Notes: generated from the letters alone by a model not told the origin. Counted from the stretch's first letter, positions 17,468 through 26,151 are shown. The stretch is DNA of 64,000 bases from Clostridiaceae bacterium (GCA_009911305.1 QXXC01000010.1:1-64000), one strand, 5' to 3'. Made by a program: numbers and translations.

Positions 17468-17577
17468 TCATCTTCTTCTATCCAGACTATACTGTCGGTT
17501 TTGGAATCTCACCAAATCCTGCGCCGGAGCGCTCGCGGACTTTACCGCCGATCGGGAATTTCACCCTGCCCTGAAGA
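17468..17577 (-). ncRNA. FMN riboswitch (RFN element)
   Basis: On the minus strand the conserved blocks occur in order: CAGGGCAGGGTGAAATTCCC, ACCGGCGGTAAAGT-like GGCGGTAAAGTCCGCGAGC, GGATTTGGTGAGATTCC, AAACCGACAGTATAGTCTGG and ATAGAAGAAGATGA. This is the classic RFN aptamer that binds FMN and shuts off rib genes. It lies about 250 bp before ribD with two terminators in between. Confidence 0.95.
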
Positions 17578-17635
17578 TTTGTTATTTTTCTTTTATCATA
17601 GATCAAGGAACGGATATTGTCAAGAATGATTTAAC

Positions 17636-17799
17636 GTTACTGTTCACACCCCCGCCGGGCTGTGCCCAGTAACACGCTCCGCGATGCACACAAACCGCAT
17701 AAAACGCGGTTTGGCGCCGTTTCTCTCGGGTTTTCTGTGACTTTCGCTGCGCTGCACTCACAAAAAACGCCTCGCATGGACTGGCGTGTGAACAGTAAC
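17636..17799. mobile_element. 164-bp MITE-like element with 14-bp inverted ends and 8-bp target duplication
   Basis: The ends are GTTACTGTTCACAC and its exact reverse complement. GATTTAAC directly flanks both sides (17628-17635 and 17800-17807), a target-site duplication. The interior has a strong hairpin (AAACCGC / GCGGTTT) and no coding capacity. The 8-bp duplication suggests mobilisation by a DDE transposase encoded elsewhere. It sits between the rib riboswitch and the toxin-antitoxin operon. Confidence 0.82.
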
Positions 17800-17887
17800 G
17801 ATTTAACGCCCCTGCCATCATTTATTTTTCATTTTGATTGATATTGTAAACCATATAGTATAAAATAAAGAAAAAGGAGGTAGTCAA

Positions 17888-18160
17888 ATGGCAACAACAC
17901 CAACTCAGATCCGAATTGATGCCAGCATAAAGCAAGAAGCTTCGGCTCTTTTCAGCCGGCTCGGACTGGATATGTCCAGTGCAGTAAATATGTTCCTGTA
18001 TCAATGCGTCCTTCGCGGCGGACTTCCTTTTGCCGTGGAGATGCCGGCGTACAGCCGGAAAACCCTTGATGCTATGGCAGAAGCCCGCCGTATTTCCCGC
18101 GATCCTGAGGTCAAAGGATATTCCAGTATGGAAGATTTAAAAGCGGCTCTTGATGATTGA
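17888..18160 (+). CDS. RelB/DinJ-family antitoxin
   Basis: Protein of 90 residues. The N-terminal ribbon-helix-helix (TQIRIDASIKQEASALFSRL, then GLDMSSAVNMFL) matches RelB/DinJ antitoxins; the C-terminal half is the toxin-neutralising tail. AAAGGAGG precedes the start. Its stop overlaps the toxin start by one base (TGATG), the usual coupling of type II modules. It probably represses its own promoter together with the toxin. Confidence 0.92.
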   Translation: MATTPTQIRIDASIKQEASALFSRLGLDMSSAVNMFLYQCVLRGGLPFAVEMPAYSRKTLDAMAEARRISRDPEVKGYSSMEDLKAALDD

Positions 18161-18438
18161 TGTACCAGGTCAAATTTACCACAGCCTACAAAAAGGCTTA
18201 TAAACTCATGAAAAAACGTGGGCTGGATATCTCTTTGCTGGATAACGTTGTCGACTTGCTTCGTCAGGGCAGGCAGCTCGACGAACGGTACCGCGACCAT
18301 GGACTGACCGGAAACTTTGCAGGTTTTCGGGAATGCCATGTCAAACCGGACTGGCTGTTAATCTATCTCATTGAAGATGATATTTTAACGCTGACCTTGA
18401 TCGATACCGGTTCACACTCAGATCTTTTCAAAAAATAA
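18160..18438 (+). CDS. YafQ-family mRNA-interferase toxin
   Basis: Protein of 92 residues with the RelE/YafQ fold pattern: KFTTAYKKAYKLMKKRG, LTGNFAGFRECHVKPDWLLIY and LTLTLIDTGSHSDLF. The segment RECHVKPDWLLIY contains the conserved His and Asp/Trp of YafQ enzymes, and the terminal SHSDLF supplies the catalytic His. It cleaves mRNA at the ribosome in characterised relatives. ATG 18160 overlaps the antitoxin stop. Confidence 0.92.
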   Translation: MYQVKFTTAYKKAYKLMKKRGLDISLLDNVVDLLRQGRQLDERYRDHGLTGNFAGFRECHVKPDWLLIYLIEDDILTLTLIDTGSHSDLFKK

Positions 18439-18488
18439 GGCACAGGCAGGTAATTCCATTTTACCGGGGTTTCCTGCCTGTTACTTGT

Positions 18489-18628
18489 TCTGCCAGATGT
18501 GCGTTCCGCTTTGTGGGAGATTTGGGCCAAATGAACGCGGCGCAGTGGGCTGCGTTAAGTGAATTTGGCACAAATATGCCGCAAAGTGGGGCGTGCAGAT
18601 GGCGGCAATGATGTTTCAAACACGCTCT
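18489..18628. repeat. repeat family 1, nearly complete copy
   Basis: It matches the 35873-36024 copy almost base for base from TCTGCCAGATGTGCG to CACGCTCT but lacks about 20 bp of the left terminus, which is replaced by the ACAGGCAGG / CCTGCCTGT hairpin region after the toxin gene. It lies between convergent genes. Confidence 0.85.
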
Positions 18629-18683
18629 AATGCCAAGATATCAAATCATGCATTTACCGTGAACCCCCGCATTGCTCCCCTGC

Positions 18684-20363
18684 CTACATCTCATCCTTCA
18701 CATACCCGGCCAGATTATACGCATGATCCGAAATCCTCTCCAGATTACTGATAATATCCAAAAACACCACGCCGGACGAGGGCTGGCACTCCCCTCTGGA
18801 CAGCCGCTCAATATGCTTATCGCGCAGCTCCTCCTCCAGCATATCCACATCATCCTCATACTGGCTCACCTTGCGCACATCGTCCATATCGCCCGTCTGC
18901 CGGGCCGCAACCGCATGTGTAAAGGATTTTACCGCCTTTTCGCTGATCGCCCTCAAATCACAGCGTCCTGTCTCTGAAAACGATATCCCGTGCTGCGCCA
19001 TATACTCCGCCTGCTCCGCCAGGTTCTCACAGTGATCCCCCACGCGCTCAATATCTGTTATGCTGTAAAACAGGTTATTGACCAGAAGCTTCTGCCGCTC
19101 TGTGAGAGACAGATTATTGACCTTAATCAGATATCCGGTCAGGAGCTCTTCCATGCGGTCTATGTCCTTTTCATTTTTATATACCTTTTCGATCGTCTCC
19201 GGATTCTGATTCTCGATAGCCTCTGAGGCCAGGCGGATGTTATTTAAGGCGATCTGGCCCATGTGCACAGTCTCCATCTGCGCCACCTCGATAGCGAACA
19301 TCGGCGACTCAAAAATACGCTGATCCAGGTGCCGGAGCGCCTGTGTCGTCTCGCCGGCGCCTGCGGCCTCCTCCTCGCTCCCGTCCTCCTTATCCTTTAC
19401 AATCAGCCCGGATATCTTCACAAGCTGGTTGGCAAAGGGGTATAAAAGCAGTGTGTTGGTCACATTAAAGATCGTGTGAAACATCGAGATCTGTACGGAG
19501 CTTATGTGTGCCGAGGCCGATTCCGGGCGCAGCATGGACAGTGCGAACATGCCGATCCCGAAAATAACGGCTCCCATTGTATTAAAGGACAGATGGATAG
19601 CCGCCGCCCGCTTGGCTGTCCGGTTTGCGCCGGCGCTGGAAAGCATGGCGGTCAAACAGGTGCCGATATTCTGGCCCAGGGTGATATAGATAGCCGCCCC
19701 GGTCGTCACAATCCCGTTCATGGCCAGCGTCTGCAGGATGCCGACCGACGCCGTCGAGCTCTGGATCACAGCCGTCACCAGCGCTCCGGTCAGGATTCCC
19801 AGAATCGGATTTCTTCCCATAATCGCAAATGCCTGCGCAAAGATCGGCGCGTCCGTATACGGCGCGATGGAACCGCTCATGAATTCCAGTCCCACGAACA
19901 GAAGGCCCACGCCGCTCACAATCTCGCCGATCAGATTCATCTTCTGCTTTTTGGAGAATACGATCATGAAGCTGCCGATTCCGATACAAAGAGGTGCAAA
20001 AAAGGACGGCTGGAGAATCGAAAATGCGTCTCCAAGCTGATTTAAAGAAACCATCCAGGCTGTGATCGTCGTACCGATATTGGCGCCCATAATCACGCCC
20101 ACGGCCTGTGTCAGATTCAGAATCCCTGCGTTTACAAAGCCGACCACCATGACGGTCGTGGCCGCGCTGCTGTGCAGGATCGCCGTGATGAGCGCCCCCA
20201 GCACAACGCCTAAAAAACGATTATTTGTCACCATTCCCAGGAAATGGCTCATCTTGCTTCCCGCTGTCTTCTGCATTCCGTCGCCCATAATCCGCATGCC
20301 GTACAGGAACATGCCCAGCCCCCCGGCAAATGCAAACAGATTGCTTACGTCACTCATCGACAT
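18684..20363 (-). CDS. Na+/phosphate cotransporter with PhoU-like domain
   Basis: Protein of 559 residues. The N-terminal 310 residues contain two repeated Na/Pi-cotransporter units, each with a Gln/Ser/Thr motif (HSSAATTVMVVGFVNAG and QSSTASVGILQTLAMNG) and GANIGTT / GQNIGTC. The C-terminal 200 residues are a PhoU-like helical domain (ITDIERVGDHCENLAEQ; LDIISNLERISDHAYNLA). It likely takes up phosphate with sodium. AGGAGGAAAG precedes the start. Confidence 0.93.
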   Translation of the reverse strand: MSMSDVSNLFAFAGGLGMFLYGMRIMGDGMQKTAGSKMSHFLGMVTNNRFLGVVLGALITAILHSSAATTVMVVGFVNAGILNLTQAVGVIMGANIGTTITAWMVSLNQLGDAFSILQPSFFAPLCIGIGSFMIVFSKKQKMNLIGEIVSGVGLLFVGLEFMSGSIAPYTDAPIFAQAFAIMGRNPILGILTGALVTAVIQSSTASVGILQTLAMNGIVTTGAAIYITLGQNIGTCLTAMLSSAGANRTAKRAAAIHLSFNTMGAVIFGIGMFALSMLRPESASAHISSVQISMFHTIFNVTNTLLLYPFANQLVKISGLIVKDKEDGSEEEAAGAGETTQALRHLDQRIFESPMFAIEVAQMETVHMGQIALNNIRLASEAIENQNPETIEKVYKNEKDIDRMEELLTGYLIKVNNLSLTERQKLLVNNLFYSITDIERVGDHCENLAEQAEYMAQHGISFSETGRCDLRAISEKAVKSFTHAVAARQTGDMDDVRKVSQYEDDVDMLEEELRDKHIERLSRGECQPSSGVVFLDIISNLERISDHAYNLAGYVKDEM

Positions 20364-20525
20364 AAAAACTTTCCTCCTGTGTAACCCCTTTTGTCACTGC
20401 CCGGATGATCGGAACGCTCACTCTCTTCTCTCTTCCAAGACAGCGGCATCCTGTGACAGCGCCGATGCCGTAACTGTCCCGACCGCCCAGACCGCCGCCA
20501 AATCCCCCGCTGTCACAGCGTTTTT

Positions 20526-20555
20526 ACTATAGCACACTGTAACATGGCTTTTCAA
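20526..20555 (-). promoter_or_regulatory. promoter of the Na/Pi cotransporter gene
   Basis: On the minus strand TTGAAA and TATAGT are 18 bp apart, about 160 bp before the start codon. A CGCTGTGACAGCG dyad follows directly downstream and could be an operator. Confidence 0.5.
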
Positions 20556-20609
20556 TCAGTTTCGCGCGCCGAAGCTATTTTTATCTAATATGGACAGTCC
20601 CGCACTCTT

Positions 20610-21971
20610 TTACCGCTTATTTTCGGCACACCGTTTCAAAATTTTTCCAATCAGCAGCATATAAACCGTGATACTGACCACGGTTCCGCTAAAATCCGAC
20701 AGCGGTTCTGTGTAAAAGAGATTTTCTATCCCGAAAAGCGGCGGTATCAGAAGCGCTCCCGCTATGTATACGGTTTTGCGGAACATGGACAGGCAGACCG
20801 CCGCCTGGGGGACTCCCATACCGGTAAAGCCGTCCACGATCGCATACTGTACGGCCAGGGGGATGACTCCCAGCGCATAGATCCGGATTCCCCGCACGGC
20901 CATCGCAGTATATTGCGGATTTCTTGTGAAAATATTCACAAAAACGCCCGGAAGAAGCTGGGAAACCAAAAACATCACGCAGTTAAAGGCAAGCGCCAGC
21001 AGAACAATGTATTTCTGCGCGCTTTTTATGCGATCCGGCTGCCCGGCTCCGAAATTAAATCCCAGGACAGGTCCGGTACCTGCCGTGATCCCGCCGAGCG
21101 GCATGGTGATCACCAGCATAAAGCTCTGCACGATTGTCATGCTCGTCAGAAGCATGTCCGCCTTTTCCCCGCCGTAGGCCTGAATCACGGTATTCAATGT
21201 GATAATCAGCACATTGTCAAAGGCGATGATCAAAAACGGCGTGAGCCCCAGCGCCAGGATGCGCCCTGTCAGACGCTTTTTCACTCCCTTAAGCCCCAGG
21301 CGGATGATCACCCGTCCGCCGCACAGGAAGCGCAGCACAAAGCCGCACGACACGATCTGGGAGATAACCGTAGCCAGCGCCGCTCCCTTCACTCCCATGG
21401 AACAGCCGAATATCAGGATCGGATCCAGGACAATATTGATGGCTGCGCCCACGGCCACGGAGGCCATGCCCACCCTAGCAAAGCCCTGGCAGATGATAAA
21501 CTGATTCATCCCGAGCGACATCAGCGCAAAAAAGGTTCCTGTCAGGTAAATGGTAAAATACTGATCCGCGTAAGGGTAAATGGCCTCGCTGGCCCCGAAA
21601 CTGCGCAGAATCCATTCCCTGCCGGCCAGGGCGAGCGCCGTGATAGCTGCAGACAGCGCTGCCAGCATCGCAAAGCCTGTGGAAAGAATCTGCCCGGCCT
21701 CCTCCTCATTTCCCTGTCCCATGCGGATACTCATCAGAGGCGAGCCGCCGACGCCCACCAGGTAGGCAAAAGCGGATATAAAGGATACCAGCGGCCCGCA
21801 CACGCCCACTCCCGCCAGGGCCGCATCACCGATCACGGGAATATTTCCGATATACATGCGATCCACCACGCTGTACAGTACGCTTACAAACTGGGCCAGC
21901 ATGGACGGGACAGCCAGGCGCAGCACCAGCCTGCGGATATCATCCCGGCCAAGATCATTTTCGATTTTCAT
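20610..21971 (-). CDS. MATE-family efflux transporter
   Basis: Protein of 453 residues with twelve predicted membrane segments in two halves. Family features: RRLVLRLAVPSMLAQFVSVL and YSVVDRMYIGNI at the start, GVGGSPLMSIRMGQG, and GTGPVLGFNFGAGQPDRIK in the second half. It probably exports drugs or metabolites using an ion gradient. It begins 6 bp after the DAHP synthase gene, so the two are likely cotranscribed. Confidence 0.93.
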   Translation of the reverse strand: MKIENDLGRDDIRRLVLRLAVPSMLAQFVSVLYSVVDRMYIGNIPVIGDAALAGVGVCGPLVSFISAFAYLVGVGGSPLMSIRMGQGNEEEAGQILSTGFAMLAALSAAITALALAGREWILRSFGASEAIYPYADQYFTIYLTGTFFALMSLGMNQFIICQGFARVGMASVAVGAAINIVLDPILIFGCSMGVKGAALATVISQIVSCGFVLRFLCGGRVIIRLGLKGVKKRLTGRILALGLTPFLIIAFDNVLIITLNTVIQAYGGEKADMLLTSMTIVQSFMLVITMPLGGITAGTGPVLGFNFGAGQPDRIKSAQKYIVLLALAFNCVMFLVSQLLPGVFVNIFTRNPQYTAMAVRGIRIYALGVIPLAVQYAIVDGFTGMGVPQAAVCLSMFRKTVYIAGALLIPPLFGIENLFYTEPLSDFSGTVVSITVYMLLIGKILKRCAENKR

Positions 21972-21977
21972 ACATCT

Positions 21978-23006
21978 CTACAGGCTGTCCGCCATCTCAT
22001 ACAGCAGGCGCTCCGAATCCTCCCAGCCAAGACAGGGGTCCGTGATCGATTTCCCGTAACAGTGCTCCCCCACCTTCTGGCAGCCCGGCTCGATATAGCT
22101 CTCGATCATGACGCCCTTCACAAAGCGGCGGATATCCTGCGAATGACGGCGGCTGTGAAGCACTTCCTTCACAATCCGGATCTGCTCCATGTACTGTTTA
22201 TTGGAATTGGAATGGTTGGCGTCCACGATGCACGCCGGATACTGTAAGTTCCTCTCCCCGTAAAGCTCCAGAAGAAGCTTCAAATCCTCGTAGTGATAGT
22301 TGGGAAGGCACTGGCTGTGCTTATTCACCGCGCCGCGCAGGATGCAGTGCGTGAGCAAATTCCCCTGCGTCTTCACCTCCCAGCTCCGGTAAATAAATTC
22401 ATGGCCGTGCTGCGCCGCGTGAACCGCGTTCAGCATCACCGAGAGCGCCCCGCTGGTGGGATTCTTCATCCCGACCGGCACATCGATCCCGCTGGATACC
22501 AGGCGGTGCTGCTGGTTTTCCACAGAGCGCGCGCCTACGGCAATGTAGGACATCACATCCGAAAGATAGGTCAGATTTTCCGGATACAGCATCTCGTCTG
22601 CAGTCGAAAAGCCCGTTTCCCGTATCACGCGCATGTGCAGCTTGCGGATCGCGATGATCCCCTCGTACAGATCCGGCTTCTTCTCCGGATTTGGCTGATG
22701 CAGAAGCCCCTTGTAGCCGTCTCCTGTGGTCCGCGGTTTGTTGGTGTAGATCCGCGGGACAAGGATCAGCTTGTCCTTCACCTTCTCCTGCACGCCTGCC
22801 AGACGGTTGACGTAATCGCATACCGAATCCTCCCGGTCCGCAGAGCAGGGCCCTATAATCACCAGAAATTTATCGCTTTTTCCGGTAAACACATCCCGGA
22901 TATGCGCGTCCTTTTTCTCCTTCTCCCGTACAAGCTCCGGCTCCAGCGGAAATGTCTCCCTGATCTGATCCGGTGTGGGAAGCTTGCTCACATACTCAAA
23001 ACCCAT
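21978..23006 (-). CDS. 3-deoxy-7-phosphoheptulonate (DAHP) synthase, type I alpha
   Basis: Protein of 342 residues, complete. Motifs: IIGPCSADRED, VPRIYTNKPRTTGDGYKG, VGMKNPTSGAL, and DANHSNSNKQ near the C-terminus. It catalyses the first step of aromatic amino acid synthesis from PEP and erythrose 4-phosphate. The AroF/G/H-type sequence implies feedback control by an aromatic amino acid; which one cannot be read. It is preceded by its own promoter and a folded 140-nt leader. Confidence 0.95.
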   Translation of the reverse strand: MGFEYVSKLPTPDQIRETFPLEPELVREKEKKDAHIRDVFTGKSDKFLVIIGPCSADREDSVCDYVNRLAGVQEKVKDKLILVPRIYTNKPRTTGDGYKGLLHQPNPEKKPDLYEGIIAIRKLHMRVIRETGFSTADEMLYPENLTYLSDVMSYIAVGARSVENQQHRLVSSGIDVPVGMKNPTSGALSVMLNAVHAAQHGHEFIYRSWEVKTQGNLLTHCILRGAVNKHSQCLPNYHYEDLKLLLELYGERNLQYPACIVDANHSNSNKQYMEQIRIVKEVLHSRRHSQDIRRFVKGVMIESYIEPGCQKVGEHCYGKSITDPCLGWEDSERLLYEMADSL

Positions 23007-23015
23007 TGGTCAATT

Positions 23016-23150
23016 CCTCCTGTCGATGTAAAAAATAGGCAATGGCCCAGAACCATTACTAAAATAGCTGTCATGAGCCGGCAGCCTGCGGCTTCATACC
23101 GCCGCAGGAGCAGCGCCGCCCGTTAAAAGGCAGACAGGCCTGACTGCCGC
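23016..23150 (-). promoter_or_regulatory. folded leader of the DAHP synthase gene, possible attenuator
   Basis: On the minus strand the leader has successive hairpins: a GGCAGTCAGG/CCTGTCTGCC dyad, CTGCGGC/GCCGCAG, and AATGG/CCATT followed by GCCTATTTTTT just before the ribosome site. The last resembles a weak terminator. No T-box signature or aromatic-rich leader peptide was found, so the control mechanism is undetermined. Confidence 0.4.
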
Positions 23151-23156
23151 GCGTCC

Positions 23157-23185
23157 ATTATAATATAGAAAAAATAATTCATCAA
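23157..23185 (-). promoter_or_regulatory. promoter of the DAHP synthase-MATE operon
   Basis: TTGATG and TATAAT on the minus strand, 17 bp apart, give a start near 23150. Confidence 0.7.
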
Positions 23186-23205
23186 TATATTTACGCCTGT
23201 AAAAC

Positions 23206-23234
23206 TTGACGAAATCGCAATTTCATAATAAAAT
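23206..23234 (+). promoter_or_regulatory. rightward promoter of a candidate small RNA
   Basis: TTGACG and TAAAAT on the plus strand are 17 bp apart, divergent from the DAHP synthase promoter. No rightward gene follows before the terminator at 23483. Confidence 0.65.
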
Positions 23235-23240
23235 AGGTGG

Positions 23241-23518
23241 TATCAAAAAATTTTTTTAAAATTTTTTTGATCTACGTGCAATAAAATGCGGAGACGCCGC
23301 ATTAACTTATTGAACGGATGAAAATCATTTCTGTTCGAGAGCGTGAAGCGGAACATAACATAACAACAAATCAAGTTACCCGAATTCCTTGATGCATTAC
23401 ACTCCGTTACAACCGCTTCCAGATCTCTTGCAGAATCTTTTCAGCAGCAGATATCAACCAGTGTCTGCTGCTGGATAAAAAAGCGCCGGCTCTGAGTTTC
23501 TCAGTCCGGCGCTTTTTT
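23241..23518 (+). ncRNA. candidate non-coding RNA of about 278 nt
   Basis: A consensus-like promoter (23206-23234) and a strong intrinsic terminator (23483-23518) bracket a stretch with no credible reading frame. Visible helices: AATGCGG/CCGCATT (23285-23303), the 10-bp CAGCAGCAGA/TCTGCTGCTG (23442-23473), and an A/T-rich dyad at the 5' end. It does not match tmRNA, SRP RNA, RNase P or 6S signatures I can recall. It could also be a leftover leader. Confidence 0.5.
23483..23518. terminator. bidirectional intrinsic terminator
   Basis: Stem GCGCCGG / CCGGCGC with CTGAG/CTCAG inside, A6 on the left and T6 on the right. It can end the candidate RNA (plus strand) and the FtsA-like gene (minus strand). 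Confidence 0.88.
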
Positions 23519-23531
23519 ATGTCCGCAACCG

Positions 23532-23606
23532 TGCGCTGCGTTACGTGAATCTGGCACAAATATACCGCAAAGCGGGGCGTACCGGCGGCGGGAATGATGT
23601 TTCATC
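23532..23606. repeat. repeat family 1, right half
   Basis: GCGCTGCGTTACGTGAATCTG to GGGAATGATGTTTC matches the right half of the family-1 element with several substitutions. It lies at the 3' end of the FtsA-like gene. Confidence 0.7.
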
Positions 23607-23610
23607 ACAA

Positions 23611-25929
23611 TCATGTTCCCTCCCCGATATAGATCGTGTCTCCCTCGGAAAGCTTCTGCTGGAACAACCCCGGACGCCCGTTTACCGTCAGCTTAATATC
23701 CCCGCCGGGATTCCTCAGATCAATCCCGGAATACTGGAGCATATCCATCAGATAATAGGGTTCTCCATCCGCTTTGCGTGGAAGCCTGAGCTGCGATCCG
23801 TTCAGATAAAAGAGAACCTCTCTTCTGACAAAGGACGCCTGCGCCGCTCTGTCCTCCGGCCCGGCAGGTTCCGCTGGCGCCCCGTTCCCGGATGCATCTG
23901 ATGCAGCCCCATACCCGCCCGCAGGCGCATCCGGCTCTGAGGATGCCTCCGATCCGTTTTCCGGCGCATCTGCCTTTACTGCCGCTTCAGCTCCTTCTTC
24001 ACAGCCATCCGTTCCCGCTTCCGCCCCGCTTTCCGATGCATCCGGCTCACTCCGGATTTCCGGCGCCGCGTCTGCCTCATACTCCGCCTCCGCGTCTTTG
24101 TCCAAAGCGGCATCCAAATCGCCGCCCCTTGGTCCCGCCGCATCCGGGCCTGTCCCGTCCGCCGCCGCATCCGACGCATTCTCCTTCCACACATCTTCAG
24201 CGGGCCCGTCCTCATTTGAAGCATTGTCCTGCCATGTGTCCACATCTCCCGCCGGCGTCTCATCCCGGTCCGTTTCCTCATGCCGGGGCGGATCCGGCAT
24301 CCTCAGCATAATCACATCACCGTTCTTTAAAAGCGTTTTAAGCGGCGCATACGCTCCGTTCAGTGTAATTTCGAGGCATTCCTTTGCGCCCTCGACGTCC
24401 CCTAAGCAGGGCTTTGCAGATTCTCCTGAGATAGCGGGCATAAAGTCTATGGTGTCCCCTGCGTGGATCACATCCGAGAGCTTTCCCTCCTTTTTGTTGA
24501 TGAAAAGGGAGGCCGGCTGCGCCGATGTCCCGTAAAATACCTTCCGCCGCCCGTTGAGCATCACGGTTATGTTAAGCCCGGAACGGCCCAGAATATCCTG
24601 GAAATTGAAGCCGTTCATCATCAGCAGATTCAGCGCTGTAAAGCTTCCGCTCCGGAACAGCTTCGCCGGCCTGTTATTCAGCGTCACCCGGAAGCTGTCA
24701 TTGATCAGGTTCAGGCCCGAAGAAATCACAATACCCAGAGGGGTCGCGTATTCCGGATTGTTCAGATCATATTCATCCGAAAATGCATTCGCCCGGAAGT
24801 TATTTCCCGCAATGGCCACGCGGTTCCCGTCCATCTGGAGAACCTCTGTGATCCGTTCCTTTAAGCCGGCCAGCTTGCTCCCGCCGCCTGCCAGGAACAG
24901 GGCCGAGGGCGGCCCCGCGTTTACCTCCAGGACCTTCTGCGCGATCTCCTTGGACAGCAGCTCCGTCATGCCTTCAATACACGTTAAAATCTCCTCCCTG
25001 GAGACATTCTGTTCAATTCCCAGAATATCCGTAAAGGAGAGCTCCTCCTTCTGATCCACCTGGGCCTTGATGGACTCCGCAGTCTCAAAATCAACCAGAT
25101 ATTTCTTCATGATCGCTTCCGTGATCTCATCCCCGGCCACGGTCGCCATGGTATAGCCCGTCACGCTTCCGTCCATACAGGCCGCAATATCCGATGTGCC
25201 GGCCCCGATATCCACCATAACCAGGTTCAGCAGGCGCAGATTCTCCGGAATCGCCGCATTGATGGCCGCAATCGGCTCCAATGTAATGCTCGCCACATCC
25301 AGACCAATCTTGTGCATCGTCGTGTACAGGCTCTCTACCACCTCGCTGGGAAGAAAGGTCGCGATCAGATCCACCCTGACATTCCGTCCGCGGTGATCCT
25401 TTAAGCTGGAAATCATATATTGATCCAGATAATACTGGCATACCGTATAGCCGACCAGATAAAACCGCCCGGTAATCTCCTCTGCGCTGTTTTCCGCCTC
25501 AAACGCATCCTCGGCCCGGCCGATCGCGCCGGCCTCCAGACGGCTGATGATCTCATCGTCAATCAACTGTGTCCCTGGCAGCTCAAGCTCAAACTCCGCG
25601 CGCTTCGTCCTCAGGGCGCGCCCCGCAGCGGCAACGCAGACATGCTTTAACTGGCACCGGATCTTGCTCTCCAGACGCTTCTTCACCTTTTTGGCCAGGC
25701 CCGCCACCTTTTCAATATCCTCAATCTGTCCGTCCACCATCGCGCGCTCCGCGTGCTCTTCCCGCTCGATCGCAATAACCTTTACTTTCCCGTCCTCCAC
25801 GGTTCCCACCATGCCAATCAGGCTCCGTGTCCCGATATCCAGCGCAAATACCATCTGATCCGGCTGCACCGGTGTCGGTGTCGGCGTCTGCGCCGGCGTT
25901 TCTGTCTTTTTCAACCGTCCTCTAGCCAT
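23611..25929 (-). CDS. FtsA-like ATPase with acidic linker and beta-grasp repeats
   Basis: Protein of 772 residues. The first 370 form an actin-fold FtsA-like domain: FALDIGTRSLIGMVG (phosphate 1), VMVDIGAGTSDIAACMDG (phosphate 2), LFLAGGGSKLAGL (adenosine). Two ubiquitin-like beta-grasp units follow (about 400-545), then a 140-residue Asp/Glu/Ala/Gly-rich linker, then a third beta-grasp unit at the C-terminus. The units share LNG, SG(I/L)(D/N)L and GDxI patterns. GTP-/ATP-dependent scaffolding in division or envelope assembly is plausible, but it is not canonical ftsA and no ftsZ is near. ATG 25929 follows GGAGGG. Confidence 0.75.
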   Translation of the reverse strand: MARGRLKKTETPAQTPTPTPVQPDQMVFALDIGTRSLIGMVGTVEDGKVKVIAIEREEHAERAMVDGQIEDIEKVAGLAKKVKKRLESKIRCQLKHVCVAAAGRALRTKRAEFELELPGTQLIDDEIISRLEAGAIGRAEDAFEAENSAEEITGRFYLVGYTVCQYYLDQYMISSLKDHRGRNVRVDLIATFLPSEVVESLYTTMHKIGLDVASITLEPIAAINAAIPENLRLLNLVMVDIGAGTSDIAACMDGSVTGYTMATVAGDEITEAIMKKYLVDFETAESIKAQVDQKEELSFTDILGIEQNVSREEILTCIEGMTELLSKEIAQKVLEVNAGPPSALFLAGGGSKLAGLKERITEVLQMDGNRVAIAGNNFRANAFSDEYDLNNPEYATPLGIVISSGLNLINDSFRVTLNNRPAKLFRSGSFTALNLLMMNGFNFQDILGRSGLNITVMLNGRRKVFYGTSAQPASLFINKKEGKLSDVIHAGDTIDFMPAISGESAKPCLGDVEGAKECLEITLNGAYAPLKTLLKNGDVIMLRMPDPPRHEETDRDETPAGDVDTWQDNASNEDGPAEDVWKENASDAAADGTGPDAAGPRGGDLDAALDKDAEAEYEADAAPEIRSEPDASESGAEAGTDGCEEGAEAAVKADAPENGSEASSEPDAPAGGYGAASDASGNGAPAEPAGPEDRAAQASFVRREVLFYLNGSQLRLPRKADGEPYYLMDMLQYSGIDLRNPGGDIKLTVNGRPGLFQQKLSEGDTIYIGEGT

Positions 25930-26081
25930 GCTCTCCCTCCTGCGCGGCAAACGTCACAAAACCGCTCCGCACCCTGTCATTCGTCTTCTCCTATTATATA
26001 AAAATGAGGGCGCAATGTAAATCTTTTTATATATTTTTGAAAAAAATTGGAAAAATTCATAATAGCTCTGCCGGGCACACC

Positions 26082-26120
26082 AAAAAGCGCGCCGCAGCTC
26101 CCATATGAGCCGCAGCGCGC
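26082..26120 (-). terminator. intrinsic terminator of the lipoprotein gene
   Basis: A long stem GCGCGC-CGC-GCTC / GAGC-GC-GCGCGC followed by TTTTT on the minus strand, 32 bp after the stop codon. Confidence 0.85.
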
Positions 26121-26151
26121 CTTCCGCGTGCTTTTATCCAATCGTTCTAAA

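Noticed and set aside
20913..22247. 444-codon rightward frame
   Set aside because: It lies wholly opposite the MATE and DAHP synthase genes and has a His/Gln/Arg-rich antisense composition.
23016..23150. T-box leader for the DAHP synthase gene
   Set aside because: The GGTATGAAGCCGC segment is only superficially like the T-box sequence; no specifier loop or antiterminator was found.
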